Below, piece after piece: positions 11,420 through 26,442 of a stretch of 64,000 nt of DNA (its first letter is position 1; the number at the start of each line of letters is the position of its first letter). The notes under the pieces are model-generated. The model ran no database searches, was not told the DNA's origin, and saw only the letters and a list, made by a program, of their open reading frames with translations. The stretch comes from Pyxicephalus adspersus. Its lineage: Eukaryota > Chordata > Amphibia > Anura > Pyxicephalidae. The DNA lies in NCBI RefSeq assembly GCF_032062135.1, contig NC_092860.1, forward strand, positions 69,291,968-69,355,967, given 5' to 3'. The position numbers and the translations under genes were made by a program.

Positions 11420-11703
11420 CTGTTACTTGCAGCTGTTGTCTACACAATACCAGTCTCTGTTGATCTTCCTCAAAGTCTACTATATGTGCATCAAAGGGCA
11501 GCTCCTGGTTGGTTAATAGCTTAGGACTGTACCTGCCAGCATCATAATCACTGAGGCTTTGCTGTATAAGATCTTCTTCTAAAAGCACAGACTCCCCACA
11601 TTCATCTTTGCCTTCCCCTTCTGGCACAGTTCCAGATTCCTCAGGTACTGAAACAGTAGAAGATGGACCAGGCTGCTCCAAGACAGGCTCATCTTTAACT
11701 AAC
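11420..11703 (-). CDS. CACTIN: CACTIN exon 9 (acidic linker)
   Basis: 284 bases, residues 505-600. The acceptor is a long T tract ending tctag and the donor is G|GTAAGA. It codes an acidic, proline- and serine-containing linker followed by the conserved [19 protein letters not shown] and QLQVTG blocks. In relatives the next residues begin the C-terminal domain. No matching exon occurs between position 1 and 11419, so the following intron exceeds 11.4 kb or the exon is elsewhere. Confidence 0.95.
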
Positions 11704-14700
11704 CTAGAAAAAAAAAAGCAAACAAAACAAAAAAAAATAATCATACAAATATTAGTCTTTAATGGCCTATAGAAACCCATGAACAAGAATAATGAATCTA
11801 TGAACATAAATATTTATAGCCCATCTTCTAGCATAATCTATCTTCTGCCAAACCCTTCCACCAACCACACTGCAACATCCTTTACCTGGTTTAAAAAGAT
11901 AAATTCAAATATTTTCCTATTTTTTTGGAATCATGGATCCTATGCTGACCAGTTAACAATGGTCCTTCCTCTTTATTGTTAGAGGAATAAACTATTGGAC
12001 AGCACATAGGAATTGTGCACAGGGCAAGTAGGCAGTGAGATGAGCATTTAAAGAAAGAACCAGCCTAAAGTTAAAGGTAAAGAGAAGACCCAGTGGAAAC
12101 TGGAATGTCACAAAACAGATGCTTAAAGTAAAAAGGCTAATTAGAATTTGTAAGAGGAGAGGTTAACAACAGCAGTAGTATTTCAGCTATCAAAGGATTT
12201 TTTTGTTTTTAATGCGGTCTAAGTAGTAATAGTAGGTCCCACATACTACTAAAAACTTTGAAGATACCATAATTTACTAAAAGGGGACCAAAACTAAGAT
12301 GTAAAAAAGAGCAACTAAGGGTTCTCACTACGCAATCCAACTGTACACATCAACAGCCAATTTAAATCAAAAAAACAAATTACTTCACAAAAGTACTCTA
12401 TATACAAGTATGATACAAAGTATAGGAAGTCAAAGAACTACCGAGGAATGACAGGGTTAACAGAATAGAGATCCCAGCTACAGGAAAAAATGGGGACAGC
12501 CAATCAAAAACAACAAATAAATTTGACAGATTTATGCAGGAAACTTTTACCCCAATAGACTAGCATCTGTCACAACTAAGCCACTATATTATTATCATTT
12601 TACCTTATAAAAGCCAAACTTACATAGGAAGTCAGATTTTTTTTTTTCCCCCTATTTTTGCCCTGCAAAGTCCAGGAATAATGACATTACATTTTTTTGG
12701 TAATATGGACTCCAACAACATATCCATGACACTACATCACAGACTTCACACATTCTCAAAAGTGGAATATTCCCATGGCCAAAAGCCATTCCCATACTGG
12801 AAACATTCACTGAGGGCTTCAAACACGGTAAAGAGAAATTCTGGGAAAGCTAGAAAAGAGATTCAAAACTTACTTCAGAAGGGGCAAAAGACCATCAAGT
12901 CACAGATATACCAATAAAGCAATTGCTGTTGTCATTACGAACACAACTAATTATTTTAGGCTGCACACAGACAGCTATCTAATATATGCTATTACTGCAC
13001 ACAAAAAAAATATCTGTGGATTACTATTAAAACGGTTGAGGTGAAGAATTAAGGATTTCTCATCCAATTTCCAGAATCAGATAAACTTGCATAGTAAAGA
13101 CAATCCCAGGGTGGTGTGCTTCAACAAGCCCCTAAGATCCAGGAAAATGGTGGACACATCAATAAACCTAGCCAATGAGGTGCTAACCCCCAGCAATGGG
13201 AAAAAAAAAAATCACTAATGTACCGTACCATGGGCCCATTCACACATGACTTTTTATGCAGCGGTGCCAATTGCAGATTAATGCGTCATTTGCTTAGTCA
13301 AAATAAATAGGTAGCAACCCAGCAGATAATGGATAAAAAAAAGGTTCTGTTTTTTTTTTACTTGATAGTTTTTTATTAATGGGGAAACAAATGTATGATA
13401 CCACATTGGATGCTGGAATTGCCATCAAGATGACTACAGTTGTTTTATTGAACATGTATTGTGCCTCCGAGGGAATGATCTAAATTAAACTGATGAAAAT
13501 ATTCCAGCAGTTTGATTTATTGCATGACTGGAAAGTCCACTTCCATAAACCTATGCCAGGCACAACTAGTGTCAAGGCTGTCTAGAAATAGGTAGAGGGG
13601 GTGTGGCTTAATCGCCCTTCCAGATGACAGCTGAATAACTGAGTTCCTGAACCAACCCATGTACCGGAGGAACTTAACAGAAGATGGGCAACAGACGCCA
13701 GCAAAAAGAACCCAGAGGTACTGGGGCATGTGCCACACTGACCACTGTCGGAATTTCTGGAGCTCCATCCCAGGCTTTTTTGTGTCAGGCACAGCAGCAC
13801 TGGGCTCTGGATCCAAGATTGAGCCCCACAACCGGGACACAAGTGGAGAGGAACAGGAAGCATCTCCCTCTCCCATACGGACATTCCCACTATCCCCAAG
13901 GGATAGGTTCTCCAGGATTGCATTTCTGAGGTCAGCAAGGCATTGCAGACTGCGCAAGAGCACAATGTCAAGGACCCCCTGGATATGTCCTCCATGGAGG
14001 GTGCCCAGCCTCCACCTCTTCTTACACAACCCTTAAGGGTGAAGCCGCACACAAAAGAGGACATCACCAGCCTGCCACAGTGAGTCCCCCTCAGGGGCCT
14101 AAACAACCTGCCACCCCTCAATCGCCCAGTCATCAAGATGCCCTGCCATTAGTCCCATGATATGGGAGCCGCTATCTCTTGCTCCTCTTTGTCACTGGGG
14201 AAAGGGAGATTCACGGCCTTGGCCCTACAGGGGGAGGACAGAGGGCCGACTCAGGAATACCCACAGGTGCACCTATAGACTCAGCGTTATGGAGGGACTA
14301 AAGAGGACTTCCACAGGCTAGTTCTGGAAGTTAAAGAGGCATGCAGGAAGGATATTATTATTCTCCACACAGATTTACGTGCCTTGGCACATATGGTGGA
14401 ATCTGTGGATACTGAGCCTCAGGCAGCTAAGGGTATGATTACATAAATTCAAGAACATGTCTCCTCCCAAGCAGTTACTGTGTGTGTTCGTTCCTGTTTT
14501 TTCTCTTTTCCAAACTGGACTTAGAGCTGCCCACTCTCCCTCAGATTCAATAAAAGCAAAGCAAAACAACGTTTTTATATTTAAGATATCAATGAAAAGT
14601 TGACAAACGTTACTGGCCTATGTGACTTACTCACTTCTTTAGATTCAACAGCAGATTTATTTTATTGCTCTTGTTCAACCCTTGTTCAAAGAAAAATTAT

Positions 14701-17700
14701 GTCTTTTTTAAGCGCAGCACCACTCCTTAAATTCTTCATTGCCTAGGCGATCAAGAATAAATAGCCATGAGGAGGCCCTTGGCTGCTCCTTCTGCCCATG
14801 GCCGAGCATCCCGGATACCGGGATGATGCGGGACCCGATGGAATAAACCCCCCAACCAGTGAACTGAACTGTGGGATTGAAGTGTGATTTTTTTGGGGTT
14901 TACTTCCACTTTAACCTTATTTCAATGAAATCTAGAAATAATCTGATTCATTGGAGGTGAATGGTTATTCTCTGGCTTCATGAGACTTTGGAACCCAGGG
15001 TGCTTTTATCTTTTGCTGTGTATGACATGTTGCCCTGCCTTGGAAGGCCCTGATTCAAGTACTATTTTTCTATATTTTTTTTCCATGTGTAGGGCAAGAG
15101 GGAGTCATTGCACTATAAACAATTAAGCTGTGCATTACTGAAGATTGGTGAGCTACATAAAACAACAGACATTGAATTTGGAGAAGTGAAGTTTAAGGAC
15201 AAGAAGGCAGAGTGTACAACAGTACTACAGAGGGAAGGTAGAGAAAACTCAGGAGAAGAGGATAAAGACCAGCAAAGACATCTTGCAAAGAAAGGCAACA
15301 TGCAAAACTTATGGCACTGACCCAAAAGCAAAAAAGCCACACCTACACCAGCTGCCTGACAAGAAATGGATAAAAGACACAGCCCACATACTGGAAACTG
15401 ACCCTAAAAATGTTGGAGGCTACAGCAGCAGCGGCAATCACTAAAAGCAAATGCTTAGCTTAGGGTTAAAACTCTTCATCTGCCAAATCTGTGGTGATTG
15501 TGAGCCTCGAATCACAAAGATTAGGCTAGGACAACAGTTGTGCAAAATCCCTGCCCAAAACCCCCATGATGACAATACTGCTCTAGCTTTGCATTTGAGG
15601 ATGTTACAGACCCTTGGGATTTGACATCCTCTACAAAAGTTGACTTTGATCACATAGAACCATTGGTCAGGTTAAATAATACTTGGAATCCTTTGTGCAG
15701 GATAGTACAAAATATCACTGATAAAATCAAGAATTAACTAACTTACTAGACCAGAACTATTTCAGGTTGCTTGGATCTCTAGACATTGGGTGATATCTCA
15801 ACACAAACATACCACACCTGTGTGCACATAAAGTGTAAATGTATTAATGTCAGCTAGAATTACCTCTAGAAAGTTGGAGGAGAAACACTGGCTTGTCTGT
15901 TACCCAGACTTGTGTGACCAACCATTGGCACTATCATCTCATCCAACAGATTATCAGAGGAAGATTGAGGACCAAGTAGACCAAAGAAAATTTAGTATAG
16001 TTATTGTTAATGCAGTACACAGTTCTAGTAAAAACAGGGGAAAATAAAAAGAATAAGGAAAAAGTAGTGCACTGCCATGAAGTAGAGGATACATATTGCT
16101 TTTTAAAATGTGCAGCTTGGCATTATCTTGAAACATTGGTTATGCCAATGCAGCAAACATGTTTTTACTTACCACTGCATAGTGTAAATAGACAAGCCAA
16201 ACAAGCATCTAGGCTTCTAAAAGTATGAAAAGTTATCATGTTCTGGGTGTAAAATTTCATAATATATAAATGTAATGCAGTAGAAAAAAAAATTTAACTG
16301 CACCTTTCACTTGGACTGCACGGCTCTTGTTTTACAATAGGGAACAAAGGCTCACTTTCAACACCTTGCTCTTGTTTGAGCTTGAACAGTTTCTGGCGCA
16401 GAATATCCTGGTGCCTTTCTCTAAGCCTGGAAAGAACAGAGAGCAAAATTAGAATTCCCCCTTTTTTTTTTTGCAAAGGACTCTCTTTTATCGCTATTAC
16501 ATTTTTCAAGAAGCAGGTAGAAGCAGGCATTTCTGACTTGCATACTTTATTTGTCTAATAGTAGGACTTGATGGACTTTTTTTTTTTTTTTACTTGACTA
16601 TGCATCCCCATTTACTTATTCTGACACACAAGACATGCTACAGAGTATTCCCTGGAAGACTTAGTACAGTTAAACAAGAACCTTCAGGGGGTAAAAACAA
16701 GAGAGGTCCCATAAAATGATTCCATCAGTTCGGACACTTGCTTCCAGAAACTCTGAATGTGGGCCAATGTATCCTGGTTGCTACAGCCTCTCCAGCACAA
16801 TATAATATAATATAATCCAGCCTCTCCAGCAGGATATTATATAGTTGGGACACTACATATGAAGATCTGTGCTCTGGTTCCAAAAGATTTTCAATAGGAT
16901 TTAAAGTGGAGAGGTCTCCGATCGGGATAGGCAAGGAGGAAATAAAGTGGTCAAATTGGACATATTGCCAATTGTATATCAGGAGAAAGGAGTCAGAAGG
17001 TATTATCTCCTGTAAAGGAAATTGGGTTTAATTGCTTCTGCCTTCCTTCTGGTGATGTCAACATTCAGGATTGTGGTTTAACTGTGATCTCAGTTTTTGT
17101 CAAACTGCATATCAGATCAAAAACACAGAAACCGTGTTTAATGGAGGGAGACATAGACCTGTTAATTTTTATCCATAAACATTAAGACAGCCCTTTACTG
17201 AAATGTCAGGTGTAAAAGTTACATGGTGGAAGCCCAACAGTGAATGGAAAAACATCAAAAATATAGTGCACCACATGTTTTTACACACACATTTGAAATA
17301 CACAGGTTTGATTTACCTGGCTCTTGCCATGTAAGCACGGAGCTGCTGTAAGAGACTTTCCCAATATCCAATGTCTAGGTTTGGTCCTCCTGCCCTAATT
17401 CTGCTCTCAATTCCTTGAGAAATGACCTGAAGCTGACTGTAGGTCTTCCCTTTAAACACAGCTTGTACATCTGTGCAGACGGAGATATTTACACCTTCCC
17501 TCCTTTCTCCTGAAACAGACAAAACAAAATTTTTACTGCTTAGTTAAATATGCAAATTGATTTTTTAGAGAGATGATGTAATGTTCATTCTTATGCAGAT
17601 ACAGGGCAGCTATATTCTCCAAGTATACCAATGCATTCTGAAATTAGGCAATCACTTTTCGTACAGTTTATAGTAGGTTTCGGTTAAGACTGTAGGTCTC

Positions 17701-20700
17701 CACAAAAGCTTTCCTACCTAAAGCCTGAATTCCACCTTAAGAATATAGGGGGGGATCTGAATGAAAAGCAATCCTTGGGAGTTAAAATGTTTATACAGGC
17801 TTATTAATGAACAGTGTACCGTTTATTATTCAACCAAGACTGTTGATTATTAAAAAAACAAAACAAAACACAAAAGGTGATAAAAGAATACTGCTAATTT
17901 ATAATATATGTAGTTGTGCTCATAAGATTACATACCCCGGCAGCATTTGTAAAATACCGACCATTGTTTAAAAAGTATGATTGATCACGAGGAAACATTC
18001 CTTTTGATTAGGAAACGTTCTTACTTCTCAAAGCAATTTAGTATCCCATATGTAAAATAACAGCCATTGTTTAAAAAGTATGATTGATCACGAGGAAACA
18101 TTCCTTTTGATTAGGAAATGTTCTTACTTCTCAAAGCAATTTAGTATTGCATATTTGTGTTCATCCTTTTTAAATCAATATTATAAGTGGAATTTTTACA
18201 CTTGTGTGTGTGCAACTTAATCCCTAACATTTACTAATTGACACACATAGGTTCCAATTAAGGCAAAGTGTCAGTGTAAAAACAGTGAATTTAAAGTCTT
18301 CAAAAGAGCACTGACTGCTGGATACCGAGCCGCATAAGGGAAAACAAAAAACGTAATAGACCTGAAAGAAAATGACGTTTGAATTATACAGGCAAATAAC
18401 ATTATATATCTAGAGCTTTGAAAATGCCTGTCAGTTTCCAAACCCTTTAAAAGTGGGAAAAGAATTAGGTAGACCACCCATGTTTTCAGCCTCAACTGCC
18501 AGGACAATTTGTTCAGAGGCAAAAGAAAATTCCACCATCCACTAGCTAAAATAAAGCACCTGATTTATGAAAGCTCTCCAACAATGGAGAAGATAGACCA
18601 TCATGAGAGATTCTAGGTAATACGGCAAACCTGGAATGGATCTGGTCCAGGATTAAAAAATTTTGCCAACTAATAGCAAGTGATCTATTCCAGGTTTGAT
18701 GGATCACCCAGGTTCTCCCATGCTGGTTAAAAAAGCCATAAAAAAAAAAAAAAAAACAACAAGAAAAAAAAGGAAAGGGGCATTCCAAAAAAAATAAAAA
18801 TGAAGGTTCGCTTTCATCATTTGAAAACTACAACGAATATAACAAGATATGCACAAAGAAAATTAGGTGCGCATTTAAAATAAACAAGTTACAAAAGAAG
18901 GAACGATAAATCAATTTTTTTTTAAAAAAAGCATAGTTCTCTGAAGCTCTTGGTGGGCAGAGCACCTGGCTGTGGTGCCTCCCCCACCTGCCTTTTACCA
19001 GAAACTCAAACCCTCTGAACGGAGGACTTTCTTTGCTTTTTTTTTTTTTAAAGAATGGAAAAAAATTGATTTTGTTTTTACACTTTTTTTTGGGAGGACC
19101 TCTCCCCTTAAGGTCTTTACTTCCATAGTTGTAAGGACTAAAGCGAAAACTCCACAGCATCCTGGGATATTTGTGTCACATATCCCAAGAGGCTGTGGGC
19201 TGCTCCTTCTGCACATGCATCTTCAGAGACTTTCTTATAACGCAACAACAAAAAAGTGCTCAATCTCATGCATGTGCATGCGGCGCTGGATGTAACAGTG
19301 AGCATTAGAAAAAAGGGGGAAGCTGAGCCAGCATGGGACTAGCTGGGCTCGTTTTCTGAATGCATCAAGTGAAAAAAAAAGTTTTCACTAATATAGCCTC
19401 AGGGGCACATCTGAAGAGTTAGGCTGAATTCAGTAAGGTTACATTTGCCCCTTCCTCATGCCCGAAGTACTGCTGCTTAAAAAACTGCTAGATTGGGAAA
19501 AATCCAGCAGGTACTGTCTGTTACCAATCCCAGATGCCGCTGGCAACATATGCAGCTGGTGTAGACACAGGCAGCTTAGCAGGAAGCAGGCAGTGTGAAG
19601 GAGATGAGGGCTTCAATATTTTTTCATAAATAGTAAATTCTGGGGGTGGTGCCGGCGGGAATTTATTATTGCTGCTCGCATCACCCGGAAGATGTGATGC
19701 ACAATGCAGAAGTCCTGCATTGTGCTTCGCATCTCCCTGGAGATGTGAGCAGCAGCGTTGGTGGATACAGGGGGTGAGCCAGGGCAGGACATCGCCATTC
19801 GCATCACCCGGAAGATGTGACATCTTCCTGGTGATACAAGTTGTGATGTAATCGGGGGGTGAGGCCGGGCAGCAATGTAATCTGCTTTTAAATGTTTTTT
19901 ACTGTAAAAAAAAAAACACTACACAACATATAATAAACAAAAAAGTACATATTTTAGTGCACCAAACATCTTTGCCCAGTGCCTTGATTTACATTTGCCC
20001 ACTGTTATCCCTGACCTTTTGACATTTTTTGATAAGTTACATTGTTGTGGTAATTTCATTGTTTTTTACAATTATTATATTATAATTAATGATTAGAATA
20101 TATTAAATGCAATTGTCATACCCGGGAGTTAATCCTTTGAAATTACAGGCCCACAATACCGTGTTTCCCCGAAAGTAAGACCTACCCCGAAAATAAGACC
20201 TAGCACTTTTCCCCCAACCTGCCCTAATATAAGACCTACCCTGAAAATAAGACCTAGTAGAAAAATAAAAAAAAAAAATAAAAAAATAAAAGCAAACATA
20301 AATTAAAACAGTACTCACCGAGCGGGAGACAGCGGGCGTACACACAGCGGGCTAACACACAGCCACACAAGCCGATGCTTTCCTTGTAGTTCCGGCTCCT
20401 GTCACAGGCGGAGTGATATTACATGCACTTCGCCTGTCAGAAGCTGAAGTGCATGTAACCAGGCTAGTTCTAATGAGCCCTTAAAAATGTGTTAAAAAAA
20501 AAAATTAAAATAATATACTCACCTGATACGCGATCCTGCGTGTGTTTCTGGCTGCAGCAGCGTCTCTCTTCTCTCCTCTGCCAGCATCGTGTTTTCTCCT
20601 GTCTGTAAAGCAAAGCGAAAGAAGCCGGCACAGCGCCACCTGCTGTTCCCTGCCTTAACTGCCGAACAGTGGAAAAAAAGCACAGAGTGATCAGAAGGGG

Positions 20701-23700
20701 AATTTGTAAGGGGAATTTGGGAATATGGTAAGTGTTTTTTTTTCATTAAAAAAAGTATATAAGACCTACCCTGAAAATAAGACCTAGTGTGTTTTTGGAA
20801 GCCCAAAAAAATATAAGACGGTGTCTTATTTTCGGGGAAACACGGTATAAACAAAATTTTCTATGCAAAAAAAAAAGGATCACTTTTTGCATTAAAACTG
20901 ACAGAATTGGAATGCTGGGGGGGGTTTTAATATTTTATTTTTGTTTGTTAAATATAAAATATAGATTTAAAACTCACCAGGGCCTTTCCCAAATGACTCC
21001 AACTTTCGAAGTTTAGATATTTCATCCTCTGTTATAATCGTCATATCTCTCCAAAAATCCACATTCTTTCCCTGTTCCAGCTCCATGTAGATCTGAAAAG
21101 CAACAGTAGGATAAAATAGCTGTAAAGCAGATGTTGAATGTGTGTATATATATTAAACAGAGCTCAGCAAAAAAACATTTGTGCAATATATTTAGTGTAT
21201 TTCAGGCCTGGCTGAATCCAGAAATGACATCAGTTTCATTGAATTGGCTCTAGTTCTTTTGATATAGGAATTGGAAAGGACGATTTTACTAACAACAATA
21301 GTTAACAAAGCATATCATTATCAAGCTTTATAATTCTGCCAAGAAAAGTACCTACTTGAATATCTTCCAGTAAATCCTCAAGATCAGACACAGTGAGTCC
21401 AGTAAGGAAAGTGTATGGCTCATGCATTTCAACTGCTAAGTCATCATCTTCAGCACTTATGTACTTTGCCAGAAGATCAATAGGCTTAGCACGACCATCT
21501 CTTATGCGTATTTTGGATCTATTGGGGAAGGAGGAAAGATAAATACTTTTATCTAAAGCAGATATATCATATTTGTGTACATAAAAAACTGTAATTAACT
21601 TTTATAAATTAAGAAAAATTACATTTTTTTTTTTTTATTTTCCTTTTACCAATTTTTTTATTTTAAGGGAAGACCGCTCCTCTGTCTAACAATACCAATG
21701 ACAATGACAGCAATACTGACTGAATGGGAAGCTCACATTCTCCTGGGATGCCTAGGCTGCTCCTGACGATCTCACACATGCAGTTTCTAGAAGCCCGTCA
21801 CCCAATCTCAAGATCAGGTGACACAGGAAAAAGACAAAAGAAGATGGCGGCACCCAGTGTGTCTTCTCCCCAGCCCCTTTTTAGTTGGGTGCACCACCTG
21901 GAACTTTTCAGTAACCACCTGTTTTTGGATGGTTACTGACAATTTGGGTCACAATACAGCTGATGCCACCCACTGACCCCTTTTTCTCCACCCAGCTTGA
22001 AAAAAAAAAAAAAAAACATTCTAGGGAGTACACTGCTAGTAATTCTTTATTAAATAATGGATTAAAACCACTCAAGTGGGAGGCCACCTAATCCAGGCAC
22101 TTCATGGCCAAGAAAAAATGAAACCTCTTTATTTGAGGTTCATTTGCAGAAAAGAGGTACAGAAAGGCCCATTCAAAAGTTTTTTTTTCTTTTCTTTCAA
22201 ACTAGGTATGGAGACTGTTGAAGACTCAACCCTTGATAAATGTGCTAGCGATATGCCAGATTTCTTGTTCTTGAATTATGTATATAGTTTTTAAAACGTA
22301 TTTCCTATTTTAGAGTTGTGGAAGAAATAACCCCACCCCTCCTTTCTGTATAAATATACAAATTATTATAGTTGGAGTTTCCACCCTTTCAGAGAGACTC
22401 AGACTTTTGTTTTATTAATTATATTTTTCCAGGTACTTAAATGAAAGAGAAAGGGTTCTACTCTGCTTAGAATGCCTTTAAATCTCAAATAACTTGATAG
22501 AAATGTATACTATTGATCACACAGATGACTTATGTTAGAGGCAATGTAGGACCTCATACTTTTTGTATGGATTTGCCATCCAGCCATCAGCATCAAAACA
22601 TTCCTGCCGCTTCTATAACAAGAAGTTTCATAACCGGTAGATTCTATATTAAGAATCTTTCTCTAAACTATATACCATCCACTGTTATCTATTGGTCTCA
22701 TCCTCCCCTGATGAAGCCTATTTAGCGAAACGCGTCGGACATGAGAAACTTTCTGCACCATTTGTCAATTTAATTTTCCCCGTCACGTACAAAATTGCAA
22801 TTCTTGCAGCCAAAACTCTGCAATGTCTAGTGTAGAAGTCCCTCAGTGATAACCTTTATATGAAGGTTGTACTTCTAGATACTCTAATCAGCGAGGAATC
22901 GTTTTGTATAGTATGAGATTCTACATCCCTGAATGTAAATAAATGATAGGCCACTAACATCCGTGTGATCATCATTGTACATTTCTATTGCGTTATTGAA
23001 GTTTCTAATACATGTTTTAAATGGATACTCTGGGAGAATTGTTTACATTTCACCACACCTGAATATTCACAAATGTCAAAGGGTTTTCTTTTCTCAACAG
23101 CGAAAATGTGCATGGGGTTTTAATGGTGCCAAATAACAACACAATTTATGTTAAAAAAAAACAATTTGTAGCAATTTATTATACAATATTAGAAAAAGGT
23201 ATCACAAAACGATAAATAATAACCTGAGAACAATACTACTAAAGGTGATATTTTATCTTTTTGATTTACACTGTGTTGCACTAAAAGACTACCCACAACA
23301 CTATGCGGTCATACCACTCTTAACTGCACAAGAAAGTCTGTGTTATGGATTTTAAACAAATAATCTTGCTTTCCAACATCAATGCTTGAATGACATGGTA
23401 TCAACCATCTGAACAAATACATAGATGTGGTACTAATAACATTCTTTCCTTCTGATGAAGCCTATTGGTGAAACGCGTAGGACTGTAAAGTTATTGTGTA
23501 TCATTACAAATGATGTGATTATTTGCATTTTGCAAGTATTTATCGTTTTGGGATACTTTTTTTTATATTATTGTACAATAAATTGCAACAAATTGTTTTT
23601 TAACATAAAATGTGTTGTTAGTGTTGATATTTGGCACCATTAAAACCCGTGCAAATTTTCCCTGTTGGGAAAAGAAAACCCTTCGCCATTTCCAATACAT

Positions 23701-26403
23701 GCTTGCTAATCAAAATCCCTTGCTGCATTTCTTATAATTTCCTTGAATAATATGCATCAAACTTATTAATATGGCACCTCTTGTTTATGTATACCTTTAG
23801 CAGCATATCTATGGGTATTTTTATATTCCTTTCTTAGAATCAGATAATACCTTTTCGATCTGCTTAATCTGAGCTGTTTTAAGCTTGATATAAAACAACA
23901 ATATTGCATCATTGCTTTAAACCCCACCATCACTACTCTAAAGGTATTCTTACTAGTACTACTTTAAAGGTACTCTTATTAGGGAATGTCATCCCTGTGA
24001 CTAATTCTTTGCCCAAAAGAGCTGTATGTCTTGACATCCTTTTTCCTAAACCCCAAAAAATGGCAAATCATAGAAAACTAGGCACACTGTGTGTATTCAC
24101 AAGAGAATTTCATCTAATGAAAGAATGGTGTTAGGTGAATGATCTTTGCTATACATGGTAGCATGTCAGTGCTGGAAACAACAAGATATATTCTAGATAC
24201 AGCTTTAATCGTTCTTGATTAACAGGAGAGTAGTCTATTATTATCCAGTATATATATAGCTCCGACATATAATGCAGAGCTTTACAAAGTCCATAGTCAT
24301 ATAATTAACTTTCCCTCAAAGGGGCTCACAATCTAATGTCCCTATCATAGTCACATGTCATGAACTCAGTCTGAGGACATTTTGGTGGGAAGCCAGTTAA
24401 CCTAATTGCATGTTTTTGGAACGTGGGAGCAAACCATAGTACCCGAAGGAACGTCACCTAAACATGGAAAGAGCCGGCAAACCTCTATGCAAATAATGTC
24501 CTAGCCGAGATTCGAACCTAAGGCCAGAGTGCTAACCATTGAGCTAACCATAATTTTTGCTTGTTCTTTGGCTTTGTTTTTAAAAAGGGATTTCCCTCAA
24601 CAGAAGCCTTCTGTGCATCTGCCACGTTCTCTACAGCAGTGTCTACAGTTTGTCCAACAAGAATTCCATTTGCAATGCTATTATCTTTCTTTACATCCTG
24701 CATCTCCTCAACAAGACCTACATAACTTTTCAATTGCTTTACTAAGCATTGGAAGATAGTTTAGCATGTATTGTTTTGGGCTGTCATTACATATGTCAGA
24801 CTCCTGCAGCGATTCTAGATGTGGGAACCTGGATATCTGTAGGGATCCTATTGTCCATCTCAAAGGATAACGTTTGAGAGAATATCTCAATGAATAGGAT
24901 ATTTAAGGCCGACAATAACCATATCTTTATTTAATAACATTAGGAACATAGACATAAAAATTAAATACAATTGTGCGCTAAAACACGTCAAATATTCCTG
25001 TCTGGGTTACCCAGGAGAGAGCAGGCAAGGACAGCACTATTTTAAACTATGCAATATATTGATTATCTATTGACATAGAATAGGACAATCAATTTAAATT
25101 GAATTTACCATAAATCATGTGCCCATATATAAGTGCAAAGGGTAATCAAATTAAGCTAATGCCATATAACAGAGCTGCTTCATCTAAAAAATAGTGAGTG
25201 CTCGTTAATACCCAAGTCCCATAAAGACCAATAAAACCGCGTCAATCCATGTGTATTACTTGCCATGATGTAAAAAACATCCTAATTGTCCTCTTTATAG
25301 TTTCACTCCTTGGTATTGGTACTCTCTTTTATATCGTCATTATTCATAATGTTTCCTAGTTTCTGAAATGTTAATATTCTCTTTAAACAGGTTTCCAGTT
25401 ACAAAAATTACAACTCAAAACACTTAGCAAAAGTTTCTAACTTACTTTACAGCAAGTTGTGGCCAGCCATAGAAGACTAAATGGTTTTCCTTTACATCTA
25501 ATTTATATCTTAGTTAGGTCGAACGGCTGCTTCAATGAGCCTACATGTGGCGTCCCCACATGGGAAGCTAACTATCTCCATGTATTTCCTTTATTTAAGC
25601 ATCGCAGTCAGATATGAAGCGGCGCTTGTATGAGGTTAGAATCTGCAACCAGGTCCACCTCCCCACATTTTCCCTTGTCACAACCCGGACCACAGTCAGA
25701 GCAGGGAGGACCATAGATCATAGATAGTGCTCCTCCTCTAGAGAATTTGCATTAAAGTAAAGTAAGTGAGTGAGTGAGTAAATCATAGTCCAAAATACTA
25801 CTGTCCTTGCCTGTTCTCACCTGTTAGGTGGGGCTTTATGTGCTACAGGAATTGGGTTCATCCATATTTGAAGAAAGAAAAAAAAAGACAATGGTTTGAC
25901 ATTGGATTGTTTTGAGATGATTGTTGTTAAAAGATCTATTATTTTAATTTTAGATATTTCTGTCTTCAACTTTTTCCTGAAGAAGCGGATTTAATATGTG
26001 AAACGCATCGAGTTCCAACAGGGTATGCCCCTACGATTGGGTAACCCAAACAGGAATATTTGACTGTGTTTTGTCGCACATTTTTAATGAATTTTAATGT
26101 CTATGTTCTTAATGTTATTAAATAAAGATATGATTTTTGATATATAGTTACAATTGATTGTCGGCCTTAAAAGTCCTATTCATTGAGAATCTCTCAAACT
26201 TTTACCTACAGTGGAACAATAAGGATGTGGCCAATTTTTAATTAGGAGGTTAGTCAAACTTGATTTGCCATCTCAAAGGTTCTCTTAAAGAATGTTTCTT
26301 CACCCATAGGATCCTTGTGGGTCTCCATGTTTTTAAATGGTTGACTCAATTTGCATCTTTGTTTGCCTGGAGATCAATTTTAACATGTGCCTAATGGGAG
26401 TCC

Positions 26404-26442
<39 letters not shown>

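Noticed and set aside
13517..14136. Minus-strand frames of 170 and 184 codons in intron 8
   Set aside because: Antisense to an L1-like ORF1 fragment; no domain, and they overlap each other in different frames.
16725..16934. Minus-strand frame containing LNPIENL, like the Tc1 transposase DLNPIE motif
   Set aside because: Seven residues only; the rest of the frame has no transposase likeness and no inverted ends are seen.
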